Below are positions 42,158 to 50,077 of a DNA stretch of 52,979 nt, one piece after another. Position numbers and translations under genes: made by a program. The DNA lies in assembly GCA_021324255.1 (NCBI GenBank), contig JAJPJL010000131.1, positions 1 to 52,979 on the forward strand, given 5' to 3'. This DNA is from Bacillota bacterium. Its GTDB lineage: Bacteria > Sysuimicrobiota > Sysuimicrobiia > Sysuimicrobiales > Segetimicrobiaceae. The stretch's first letter is position 1. Every line of letters starts with the position of its first letter. The notes below the pieces were generated by a model, which made no database searches, was not told the origin of the DNA, and saw nothing but the letters and a program-made list of their open reading frames with translations.

Positions 42158-43486
42158 ATGATGCCCACGGTCCGTACCACGTTGCCCAACGGCTTGGTCG
42201 TGCTTCTCCGCGAGGTACACACGGCTCCGGTGGCGACGTTTTGGGCGTGGTATCGTGTGGGGAGCCGCAACGAGGTCCCCGGGATCACCGGCATCTCACA
42301 CTGGGTCGAGCACATGCTGTTCAAGGGGACCCCGACCCTGCCGAAGGGCGAGTTTTCGCGCCTCGTGAACCGGCACGGCGGCACGTGGAACGGTTTTACC
42401 TGGAAGGACTTCACGGCGTACTTCGAGACCTTGCCCGCGGAGCACGTGCAGCTCGGGATCCGCATCGAATCGGACCGCATGGTCAACTCGTTGTTCGAGC
42501 CCGCGGAGGTGGAGAGCGAGCGCACGGTCATCATTTCGGAGCGCGAGGGTGCGGAGAACAACCCCGAGTACGCCCTGTACGAGGAGCTGGAATCGGCGGC
42601 CTACCGGGTCCACGCGTACCGGCACGCCGTCATCGGGTACAAGAGTGATCTGTGGGCGATCACGCGCGACGACCTCTACCGGCACTACCGGACGTATTAC
42701 GTCCCCAACAACGCGGTCATCGTGGCGGTCGGCGACTTCGACAGCCGGGAATTGCAGCGGCGTATCGAGGAGGCGTTCGGCGGGCTCCCGGCCGGGCCGG
42801 CGCCGCCGCCGGTCCGGAGCGTGGAGCCGCCGCAGGAGGGCGAGCGCCGCGTCGTGCTCCGCCGGGCCGGCGGCGCCGTGCCGATGCTCCAGATGGGGTT
42901 CCACGCGCCCGCGGTGACGCACCCGGACTTCTTCCCGCTCGTGCTCGTGGACGGCGTGCTGTCGGGCTTCAAGGGGCCGGGCGTGTTCGGGGGGGAGGGC
43001 ATCGGGACGCGCAGCAGCCGTCTCTACCGTGCGCTCGTGGAGCGCGAGCTCGCGGTCGAGGCCGGGAGCTCGTATCGGGCCTCGCACGACCCGACCTTGT
43101 TCGAGGTGGGGGTCACACTGCGGCCGGGCGTCGACCCCGCCCGGGTGGAGGCCGCGGTGCTGGACGAGCTCGGGCGAATGGCCGGCGAGCCTGTCGCCCC
43201 GGACGAGCTCGAGAAAGTGATGAAGCAGGCGCGGGCCCAGTGGGTCTACGCCGCGGACGGCGTCTCACCCCAGGCCGTGCTGCTCGGCAGCATGGAAATC
43301 GTCGCCGGCCCCGAGTTCCTGGGCGGATTCTGGGACGGATTGTCGGCCGTCACGCCCGAGGCGATGCGGGCCGCCGCCGCCCGCACGTTTGCCGCGCAGA
43401 ACCGGACCGTGGGCTGGTACTTCCCCGAGCCCGCCGCCGGGGGCGCGGCGAGCGCGGCGATGGAGGAGGTGGCGCACCATGGTTGA
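42158..43486 (+). CDS. M16-family zinc peptidase, active subunit
   Basis: The 442-residue protein has the inverted zinc motif H48-x-x-E51-H52 (SHWVEHMLFKGT) and the downstream Glu region SEREGAENNPEYALYEEL, typical of pitrilysin/MPP-beta-like subunits. TLPNGLVVLLREVHTAPVATFWAWY begins the fold. ATG 42158 follows AGGAGAGGAG; ATG 42161 is equivalent. No signal peptide, so cytoplasmic processing or degradation of peptides is expected. It overlaps the inactive partner gene by eight bases. Confidence 0.94.
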   Translation: MMPTVRTTLPNGLVVLLREVHTAPVATFWAWYRVGSRNEVPGITGISHWVEHMLFKGTPTLPKGEFSRLVNRHGGTWNGFTWKDFTAYFETLPAEHVQLGIRIESDRMVNSLFEPAEVESERTVIISEREGAENNPEYALYEELESAAYRVHAYRHAVIGYKSDLWAITRDDLYRHYRTYYVPNNAVIVAVGDFDSRELQRRIEEAFGGLPAGPAPPPVRSVEPPQEGERRVVLRRAGGAVPMLQMGFHAPAVTHPDFFPLVLVDGVLSGFKGPGVFGGEGIGTRSSRLYRALVERELAVEAGSSYRASHDPTLFEVGVTLRPGVDPARVEAAVLDELGRMAGEPVAPDELEKVMKQARAQWVYAADGVSPQAVLLGSMEIVAGPEFLGGFWDGLSAVTPEAMRAAAARTFAAQNRTVGWYFPEPAAGGAASAAMEEVAHHG

Positions 43487-44789
43487 GGCGCACAGCCGGG
43501 CCGGTGCCGCGAGCGAGGCGGCCGTCTCCGTCCCGATCACGCCGGAAGCGGTCGAGCGGCGCCCGCTCCGCGAGGTCGCGACGGTGCTGGTTCGGGAGAG
43601 CCGCGGCACGCCCGCGTTCACCGTGCGTGGCTACCTGCACGCGGGCGGGATCCGCGACCCGGAGGGACGCGAAGGGTTGGCGCTGCTGACCGCGTCGCTG
43701 CTGACGCGCGGCACGGCGCGGTACACGTCGGAACGGTTGGCGCTGACGCTCGACTCGCTCGGGGCGAGCCTGAACGTGCGGGCCGACGTGGAGGGCGTCT
43801 CGTTCGGCGTGCGGTGCCTGGCCGAAGACGCGGCCCTGCTCCTCGACATGCTGGCCGAGGTCTTGATCCACCCGACGTTTCCGCCGGCCGAGATTGAGAA
43901 GCAGCGGGCGAAGCTCATCACCGGAATCCGGGAGGCTCGCCACGACACGCGAGCCGTGGCGGACCGGGCGTTCCGGGCCGCGGCGTTTCCCGCCGGCCAT
44001 CCGTATCACCGGTCGCTGGAGGGCGAAGAGGAGACGGTGGCCGCGCTCACGCGCGACGCACTCGTGGATTTTCACCGCCGGTGGTACCGGCCCAACGGGG
44101 CCGCGCTCGCCGTCGTCGGCGACGTCCGAGCCGACCAGGTGTTGGCGCGGCTCGATCATGCCTTTGCCGCCTGGCAACCGGCGCCGCCGGACGGGCCCCC
44201 AGCGGTGCCCGCGGCATCGCCCGGCTCGTCGGTGCAGCGGCGGACGGAGTCCATTCCCGGCAAAACCCAGGCCGACATCGTGCTCGGCGTCCCCGGGTTC
44301 AGCCGCACGAGCGCGGACTACTACCCCGCGATGATGGCGGATCTGATCCTCGGCAGGCTGGGCCTGATGGGCCGGCTCGGCGCGACCGTGCGCGACGAGG
44401 AAGGTCTGGCCTACTACGTCTACAGTCAGGCGCAGGCCGGAGTTCTGGCGGGTCCCTGGACCGTACGCGCGGGCGTCAATCCCAAGAACGTCGAGCGCGC
44501 CGTCGCCGGCATCGTCCGCGAGATCGAGGGACTCCGCCAGGAGCCCGTGCGCGGCGGCGAGCTGGAGGACGCGCGGGACTACCTCATCGGATCACTCGCC
44601 GTCCGCTTGGAGACCGACGCGGGCATCGCGCAGGCGCTGCTCGAGATCGAGCTGTTCGGCCTCGGCCTGGACTATCTGTTGCGCTACCCGGGGCTCATCC
44701 GGGCCGTCACGCCCGAGCAAATCGGCGCGGCCGCCAGGCGGTATCTCTCGCTGGACGGCTACACCGTCGCGGTCGCGAGCCCGGCCTAG
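43479..44789 (+). CDS. M16-family protein, inactive (alpha-type) subunit
   Basis: This 436-residue partner keeps the M16 fold (RGYLHAGGIRDPEGREGLALL, SLGASLNVRADVEGV, PAGHPYHRSLEGEEETV, FHRRWYRPNGAALAVVGDV). The zinc motif is lost: where the active subunit has HxxEH, this has GLALLTASLLTRGT. It keeps the glycine-rich-loop-like region LGRLGLMGRLGATVRDEEGLAYYVYS. Bacterial two-gene M16 enzymes work as heterodimers in which this subunit helps bind substrate. ATG 43479 overlaps the preceding stop. Confidence 0.93.
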   Translation: MVEAHSRAGAASEAAVSVPITPEAVERRPLREVATVLVRESRGTPAFTVRGYLHAGGIRDPEGREGLALLTASLLTRGTARYTSERLALTLDSLGASLNVRADVEGVSFGVRCLAEDAALLLDMLAEVLIHPTFPPAEIEKQRAKLITGIREARHDTRAVADRAFRAAAFPAGHPYHRSLEGEEETVAALTRDALVDFHRRWYRPNGAALAVVGDVRADQVLARLDHAFAAWQPAPPDGPPAVPAASPGSSVQRRTESIPGKTQADIVLGVPGFSRTSADYYPAMMADLILGRLGLMGRLGATVRDEEGLAYYVYSQAQAGVLAGPWTVRAGVNPKNVERAVAGIVREIEGLRQEPVRGGELEDARDYLIGSLAVRLETDAGIAQALLEIELFGLGLDYLLRYPGLIRAVTPEQIGAAARRYLSLDGYTVAVASPA

Positions 44790-44810
44790 GCTCGGCCGGG
44801 CGGTGCGGTC

Positions 44811-45572
44811 ATGAGCAGGACCATGACGGCGACCGCACTCGCGGGCATTCCCGAGGTGCGGCCCGGTGCGCCGTTGCCGGACCTCCTCGTGGACGCGATG
44901 CGCGAGCCCGGGCCCGTTCCGCAAGAGGGCGACGTCCTCGTGGTGGCGCAAAAAGTCGTCAGCAAGGCCGAGGGCAGCCTGGTCGACCTCGGCGAGGTCG
45001 TCGCCGGTCCCGAGGCCATCCGCTTGGCGCGCCAGGCGGGCAAGGATCCGCGTCTCGTGGAGGTCATTCTCCGCGAATCCAAGCAGGTGGTGCGCGCGCG
45101 CGGCGGCGTGCTCATCACCGAGCATCGTCTCGGCTTCATCTGCGCCAACGCCGGCGTGGATCACAGCAACGTGGGCGTCGGCCCCGAGGTCGTCAGCCTC
45201 CTGCCCCGCGATCCGGATGCCTCGGCCCGGTCGATCCGGGAGGCGGTGCGGCGGGCGTTCGGCGTATCCGTCGCGGTCCTGATCAACGACAGCCACGGGC
45301 GGCCGCACCGCGAGGGCGCCGTCGGCGTCTGCATCGGCGCGGCCGGGCTGGAGCCGTTGATGAGCCTGATTGGACGGCCGGACCGGTACGGGTACGCCAT
45401 GCGCACGTCCGTCGAGGCGGTCGCCGACGAGCTGGCCGGGGCCGCCACGCTCCTTCAGGGACAGTGCGACGAGGGGACGCCGGCCGTGTTGATCCGCGGC
45501 GCGGGCGTGCCGAGCGGGGATGGGCGCGCCGCCGCGCTCTTGCGCGACCCGTCGCGGGATCTGTTCCGGTAG
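44811..45572 (+). CDS. cofE: Coenzyme F420:L-glutamate ligase (CofE)
   Basis: CofE adds L-glutamate to F420-0 with GTP. The 253-residue protein shows the family blocks EGDVLVVAQKVVSKAEG, ITEHRLGFICANAGVDHSNVG and VLINDSHGRPHREGAVGVCIGAAG. The FbiB-type extra nitroreductase domain is absent. No other F420 gene (cofC, cofD, cofG/H) is in the window. Its presence implies F420 use. ATG 44811; ATG 44823 is an alternative. It lies 21 bases after the M16 pair. Confidence 0.93.
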   Translation: MSRTMTATALAGIPEVRPGAPLPDLLVDAMREPGPVPQEGDVLVVAQKVVSKAEGSLVDLGEVVAGPEAIRLARQAGKDPRLVEVILRESKQVVRARGGVLITEHRLGFICANAGVDHSNVGVGPEVVSLLPRDPDASARSIREAVRRAFGVSVAVLINDSHGRPHREGAVGVCIGAAGLEPLMSLIGRPDRYGYAMRTSVEAVADELAGAATLLQGQCDEGTPAVLIRGAGVPSGDGRAAALLRDPSRDLFR

Positions 45573-45600
45573 GCGTCGGGGGCGTGCGGCGTCCGCGATC

Positions 45601-45628
45601 TTGCAATGTGACCATCGTCGTGTACGAT
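45601..45628 (+). promoter_or_regulatory. Possible promoter of the VOC gene
   Basis: TTGCAA 45601-45606 and TACGAT 45623-45628 are 16 bases apart, 43 bases before ATG 45672. Confidence 0.35.
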
Positions 45629-45671
45629 GGAGCGGCAGACGTTCCCAATCCCCGCAGAGGAGGAAGACGGC

Positions 45672-46037
45672 ATGGCTAACGCGTTCGTGCACCTGGAGCT
45701 CAACACGACGGATGTGGCGAAGGCCAAGGCGTTCTACGGAAAGCTCTTCTCCTGGAAACTGGAAGACACGGACATGGGCGGTGGGACGACCTACACGATG
45801 CTGAAGCCGGACCAGGGTCCGGGCGGAGGGATCATGAAGCACCCGGTTCCGGGTGCGCCCTCCGCGTGGCTGGCGTACGTGGAGGTGGACGACGTCGGGG
45901 CCGCGACGCAAAAAGTGAAAGCGCTTGGCGGGACCGTGCTCAAGGACGTGACAGAAGTCCCCGGGTACGGCTGGTTCAGCGTGATCGCCGATCCCACGGG
46001 CGCCGCGCTCGGGCTCTGGAAGGCCAAGGAGCGGTAG
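45672..46037 (+). CDS. VOC-superfamily (glyoxalase/bleomycin-resistance-like) protein
   Basis: The 121-residue protein is a single VOC module pair: HLELNTTDVAKAKAFYGKLFSWKLED starts the first beta-alpha-beta-beta-beta unit, and WLAYVEVDDVGAATQKVKALGG starts the second, closing with FSVIADPTGAALGLWK. The metal ligands of glyoxalase I are incomplete; the last strand has Leu-Gly-Leu in place of a glutamate. It may be a non-catalytic binding protein. GAGGAGGAAG precedes ATG 45672. Function unknown. Confidence 0.85.
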   Translation: MANAFVHLELNTTDVAKAKAFYGKLFSWKLEDTDMGGGTTYTMLKPDQGPGGGIMKHPVPGAPSAWLAYVEVDDVGAATQKVKALGGTVLKDVTEVPGYGWFSVIADPTGAALGLWKAKER

Positions 46038-46059
46038 GCGCCGCGTCGTTCCGGCGGTT

Positions 46060-46097
46060 CCACGGGGCGGCGACGCCGAGGGCGCGCCGCCCCGTGG
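46060..46097. terminator. Bidirectional terminator-like hairpin between convergent genes
   Basis: A perfect 13-bp stem pairs CCACGGGGCGGCG 46060-46072 with 46085-46097 around a 12-base loop. It lies exactly between the stops of the VOC gene (46037) and the minus-strand secreted protein (46125). Confidence 0.6.
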
Positions 46098-46124
46098 GGC
46101 ATCGTTCGATCTGCGAGCCTCGGA

Positions 46125-46616
46125 CTAGTAGCCCCAACCAACGCCGTTGCCCAAGCGGGCCCGCCATGTCATGTCGGTCGCGACGTTGCCAAAATCCGCC
46201 TGCTCGTACGTGATGGTCACGCGATCGCCCTTCTGGAGGTCCGTAATCGGCACCGTCGTCCCGTTGTCCATCGTGATTGACGTGCCGGGCATCACGTACA
46301 CCGTGACGGCGGCGGTCGGCGCGACGGCGTTGCCGTGATCGACTTGAGGATCAACCGGCGCCGGCGCGGAGGTGACCTGCAGGACGGCCCAGCACCCGTG
46401 GGACGGGGCCGACCGCGCCTCCGGCGTCAGGTCGCACTGCGTGAGATGAACGTCCGCGATGATCCCGTCGATGGTCGTCGTCGGCCCGCTGGCCGCGGGC
46501 GGGGTGGCGTAGGGGCCGATCTGCGGCGGTGACGCCGGCGTCTGCGCAAGCGCGGGTCCGGCGAGCGACGCCGCCGAGAGTGCCAAGCCGAGCGCGAATG
46601 TGACGAACTTGGTCAT
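46125..46616 (-). CDS. Secreted protein of unknown function
   Basis: The 163-residue protein has a clear signal peptide (TKFVTFALGLALSAASLAGPALA) and a mature part rich in Pro, Thr and Ala. It has two cysteines (TQCDLTPEA and HGCWAVL) that could form a disulfide, and a beta-rich C-terminus with TVYVMPGTSITMDNGTTVP and LQKGDRVTITYE, which resembles small OB/SH3-like secreted domains. ATG 46616 has GGAGGAA upstream. I recognise no family. Confidence 0.7.
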   Translation of the reverse strand: MTKFVTFALGLALSAASLAGPALAQTPASPPQIGPYATPPAASGPTTTIDGIIADVHLTQCDLTPEARSAPSHGCWAVLQVTSAPAPVDPQVDHGNAVAPTAAVTVYVMPGTSITMDNGTTVPITDLQKGDRVTITYEQADFGNVATDMTWRARLGNGVGWGY

Positions 46617-47196
46617 GTGGTTCCTCCTGTGTGTCGGGCTGCCACGATCGATCGGACCGGTGGTTCCGGCGGCGCCCGCGGCGATCACACATGCGCTCGC
46701 GCACGACGCCGCCGCGCGGAGGTCTGTCCGGGAGGGTCTCGCGATCCCGCGTGCCGGCTCCAACCCGGCGCGGGCCGTCTGTGGCGGGTCATGTGCGCCA
46801 TTACGGTCCCTCGCGCGCCGCGCGAGCGGCGCCGTGTGTTCCCCCGCGATGGCCTCGTATTGATCTTGCCCACGCCGGGCCGCTCCATACCACCCGCGGT
46901 GCGGCGGGTCGCCGGCACGAGCGTCATGAGCGTTTGCCCGGGCTGGACGGCCCGGCCCGGCTGCACCGGAACCTGCTCCGCGGCTGAGCACGGACCTCGT
47001 CGTTGCTCGGCATCGTCGGACCGCGCTGGATTGCCCGACAGACGCGGGATGTTCGCGCCCGCCTCGAAATGGCCGCGGGCACGGTCACGAGCATGTTTAC
47101 CCGCGGTGTGCCGGCGCAAACGGGCAGGAGTTGGCGCGCGCAGGCCGGAAGTTGCGGGCGGCGCCCGGACACGTTGGCGCGCGGAGGTGCGGTGTG
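46617..47196. other. 580-base divergent intergenic region, no gene found
   Basis: Several frames are open on both strands, but all are Arg/Pro/Ala-rich GC artefacts without ribosome sites. I see a short hairpin at 46810-46826 (CTCGCG/CGCGAG) and no convincing promoter, riboswitch or repeat. It must contain the promoters of the secreted protein and the solute-binding protein. Confidence 0.55.
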
Positions 47197-48489
47197 GTGC
47201 GGCGGTGGGCGTGTCTCGCGGTGGTCGTGGCCCTCGCGTTCCCGATGGTCGCGCTGCGGCCGGCGGGCGCGGCGATCGAGCTCCGGTTTTACTACCCGGT
47301 GGGGGTCTCCGGCCCGCTCGCCAAAGTGATGACCGCGCTGGTCGACGACTTCAATATGGCGCACCCCGGGGTGCACGTGACGCCGACGTTTGCCGGCGAC
47401 TACTATCAGACGATGGCCAAGGTGCAAACGGCCGTCATGGGCGGCGCGCCGCCCGACGTGGCCGTGTTGCTCTCCACCGACCTGTTCACGTTGCTCGACC
47501 TCGGCGCGATCATCCCGCTCGACGGGTTCATCCGGCAGGCCGGCGGCGAGCGGTTCCGCTCCGACTTCTTCGAGGCGTTCATGCGCAACTCGGAGATCCG
47601 CGGTGTCACGTATTCGATCCCGTTTCAGCGGAGCACGATCATCCTGTACTACAATCAGGACGCGTTCCGCCGGGCGGGGCTAGACCCCGCGCAGCCGCCG
47701 AAGACGTGGACGGAGCTCGCCGCCGACGCGCAGAAGCTGACCATCAAGGACGCGGCGGGCCGGGTGACGCAGTGGGGCGTCGGGATCCCCACGTCCGGCA
47801 ACACCTACTGGGTGTTTCAAGGGTTCGTGATCGAGGCGGGGCAGCCGAGCCTCGCGAATCCGGAGGGCACGCAGGTCTCGTTCGACACGCCGGCGACTCA
47901 CGCCGCGCTGGCGTTCTGGTCCAGGCTGCAGTCGGCGGGCGTGGAACCCGCCGGCATCACCGACTGGGGCACGCTGCCCACCGCGTTCGCCAACGGGCAG
48001 TTTGCCATGATCTACCATTCGACCGGCAGCCTCACGTTCATTCACGACAACGCGAAGTTCCCGTTCGGCACCGCGTTCATGCCGGCGGGCAAGACCTACG
48101 GGACGCCGACCGGCGGCGGCAATCTCTACATCTTCCGGGGCGTGCCGGCGGACCACCAGCGGGCGGCCTGGCAGTTCGTTCAGTGGATGACGGCGCCGGC
48201 CCAGGCGGCGCGCTGGAGCGAGGCCTCGGGGTACGTCGCAGTCCGCCGGTCCGCCTTCGGCGTTCCGTCCTACAAGGCATACACGGACAAGTTCCCTCAG
48301 GCGCTCACGGCCCGCGACCAGCTCCAGTACGCGCTGGCGGAGCTGGCCACGCATCAGAGCGGACAGGTCCAGTTGATGTACTCCAACCACCTGCAAGCCA
48401 TCCTGACGGGGCGCGAGACGGTCGATCAGGGGCTCGCCGCGGCGCAGCGAGAGGCGTCGGCCATTCTCGCGCCGTTTCAGAAAAAGTAG
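47197..48489 (+). CDS. Extracellular solute-binding protein, UgpB/family 1 type
   Basis: A signal peptide (CLAVVVALAFPMVALRPAGA) is followed by a family-1 binding-protein fold: LRFYYPVGVSGPLAKVMTALVDDFN, GAPPDVAVLLSTDLFTLLDLG, IPFQRSTIILYYNQDAFRRAGLDP, PTGGGNLYIFRGVP and WQFVQWMTAPAQAARWSEASGYVAV. It is 430 residues long. Related proteins bind glycerol-3-phosphate, oligosaccharides or, in catabolic clusters, aromatic acids. Starts at GTG 47197 or 47194 are both served by GAGGTG. No permease or ATPase gene adjoins it. Confidence 0.88.
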   Translation: MRRWACLAVVVALAFPMVALRPAGAAIELRFYYPVGVSGPLAKVMTALVDDFNMAHPGVHVTPTFAGDYYQTMAKVQTAVMGGAPPDVAVLLSTDLFTLLDLGAIIPLDGFIRQAGGERFRSDFFEAFMRNSEIRGVTYSIPFQRSTIILYYNQDAFRRAGLDPAQPPKTWTELAADAQKLTIKDAAGRVTQWGVGIPTSGNTYWVFQGFVIEAGQPSLANPEGTQVSFDTPATHAALAFWSRLQSAGVEPAGITDWGTLPTAFANGQFAMIYHSTGSLTFIHDNAKFPFGTAFMPAGKTYGTPTGGGNLYIFRGVPADHQRAAWQFVQWMTAPAQAARWSEASGYVAVRRSAFGVPSYKAYTDKFPQALTARDQLQYALAELATHQSGQVQLMYSNHLQAILTGRETVDQGLAAAQREASAILAPFQKK

Positions 48490-48501
48490 CGCGGCGGCCG
48501 C

Positions 48502-49236
48502 TTGCGGCTCACGTTTCTCGGGACCGGCGACGCCTTCGGCAGCGGCGGGCGGTTCCACACGTGCATCTTGGTGGAGGGCGAGTCGAGCGCGTTTCTCGTG
48601 GACTGCGGCGCGTCGGCCGTCACGGCGTTGCAGCAGCGCGCGGTGGACACGAACGCCATCGGGACCGTGTTCCTCAGCCACCTCCACGGCGACCATTTCG
48701 GCGGGCTGCCCTACGTGATCATGGACGCGCACTTCCTGCGCCGGCGGACGGCGCCCCTCGTCGTCGCCGGGCCTCCCGGCACCCGGGCGCGGATGCTCGC
48801 GATGATGGAGGCGCTCTATCCCGGCGCCTGGGCGGCGGGGTGGCGGTTTCCCCTGGAGATCGCGGAGCTCGCGCCCACCCGGCGGTGGACGCGCGGCGAG
48901 ACCGCGGTGACGCCGTACGTCGTCGAGCATGAGAGCGGCGCGCCGGCGTTCGCGCTCCGCTTCGAGTGCGGCGGGAAGGTGTTCGCCTACTCCGGCGACA
49001 CGGAGTGGACCGGTACGCTCGTGGAGGCGGCCCGAGGGACCGACCTGATGATCTGCGAGTGCAACTCCTACGACCGAAAGATCCGGTACCATACCGACCT
49101 GCCCACGTTGATGGCGCACCGGCCGGAGCTGGAGACAAAACGCTTGATCGTGACCCATCTCGGTCCCACGATGCTCGCCCACCGGGGTGCGCTGCCGTTC
49201 GAGCACGCGGAAGACGGGATGGTCGTCACGCTCTGA
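48502..49236 (+). CDS. MBL-fold metallohydrolase (RNase Z-like fold)
   Basis: The 244-residue protein begins with the RNase Z-like signature RLTFLGTGDAFGSGGR and has the zinc motif SHLHGDHFGGL (HxHxDH), YSGDTEWT (bridging Asp), CNSYD and THLGP. The exosite arm of true RNase Z is not evident, so a hydrolase of small cyclic or ester substrates is as likely. TTG 48502 is the only reasonable start. It lies between the binding protein and the aromatic cluster, tightly spaced. Confidence 0.88.
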   Translation: MRLTFLGTGDAFGSGGRFHTCILVEGESSAFLVDCGASAVTALQQRAVDTNAIGTVFLSHLHGDHFGGLPYVIMDAHFLRRRTAPLVVAGPPGTRARMLAMMEALYPGAWAAGWRFPLEIAELAPTRRWTRGETAVTPYVVEHESGAPAFALRFECGGKVFAYSGDTEWTGTLVEAARGTDLMICECNSYDRKIRYHTDLPTLMAHRPELETKRLIVTHLGPTMLAHRGALPFEHAEDGMVVTL

Positions 49237-49309
49237 CGCTCCCCGCGGCGATCCCCTCCGGCGGCGGGCGCAGAGGGACCGCGCGGGCAGCCGGTGAACT
49301 CCCCCTGCG

Positions 49310-50074
49310 ATGCGCCGGGTCCGGTTTGCCGCGGAAGGAACGATCCACGCCGGGACGTTCAGCGACGGCGTGCTCCACGACGGCGGGGGCCGCGCGCACG
49401 ATCCCGCGTCCGTCGTGTGGCTCCCGCCCGTGCTGCCCACCAAGGTCGTCGGGCTCGCCCTCAACTTCGCCGACCACGCCGACGAGCTCGGCATCCGCAC
49501 GCCGGAGGAGCCGGCGCTGTTCTTCAAGCCGCTCTCGTCGCTCATCGGCCACCGCGCGCCGGTCGTGTATCCGGCCGGCGCGGAGTACATGCACTACGAG
49601 GTCGAGCTCGCGGTCGTGATCGGGCGCACGTGCCGGCGCGTGCGCGCCGGCCGGGCCTACGACGTGATCCGGGGCTACACGATCGCCAACGATCTCACCG
49701 TGCGCGACTTCGTCAAAAACTTCTACCGGCCGCCGGTGCGTGCCAAGGGGTACGACACGTTCGGCCCGGTGGGGCCGTGGGTGGTGGAAGGCGAGATCGC
49801 CGACCCTCACGCGCTCGGGTTGCGCGCGTACGTCAACGGCGAGCTGCGGCAGGAGGGGACCACGGCGCACCTGATTCATCGCGTTCCCGAGCTCGTCGAG
49901 TTCATCTCGGCGATCATGACGCTGGAGCCCGACGATCTCATCCTGACCGGCACGCCGAAGGGAATCTCCCACGTCCACCCGGGAGACCTGATGCGTCTGG
50001 AGATCGACGGGATCGGCGCGCTGGAGAACCCCGTGGTGGCCGATCAGGTGCCGCCGGCGGCGCGCGGAGGGTAG
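49310..50074 (+). CDS. Fumarylacetoacetate hydrolase family isomerase/decarboxylase, HpaG/HpcE-like
   Basis: The 254-residue protein carries the FAH-fold signature: KVVGLALNFADHADELG, FFKPLSSLIGH, the metal ligands in HYEVELAVVIGR (Glu-x-Glu), GYTIANDLTVRDF, and LTGTPKGISHVHPGD. In homoprotocatechuate degradation, such enzymes isomerise and decarboxylate 5-carboxymethyl-2-hydroxymuconate products. Its place next to hpaB, hpaC and hpaD supports this. ATG 49310 follows no strong ribosome site. GTG of hpaB comes three bases after the stop. Confidence 0.9.
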   Translation: MRRVRFAAEGTIHAGTFSDGVLHDGGGRAHDPASVVWLPPVLPTKVVGLALNFADHADELGIRTPEEPALFFKPLSSLIGHRAPVVYPAGAEYMHYEVELAVVIGRTCRRVRAGRAYDVIRGYTIANDLTVRDFVKNFYRPPVRAKGYDTFGPVGPWVVEGEIADPHALGLRAYVNGELRQEGTTAHLIHRVPELVEFISAIMTLEPDDLILTGTPKGISHVHPGDLMRLEIDGIGALENPVVADQVPPAARGG

Positions 50075-50077
50075 GCG

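Noticed and set aside
46631-47119. Several open frames in the gap before the solute-binding protein
   Set aside because: Overlap each other on both strands and have artefact composition with no start signals.
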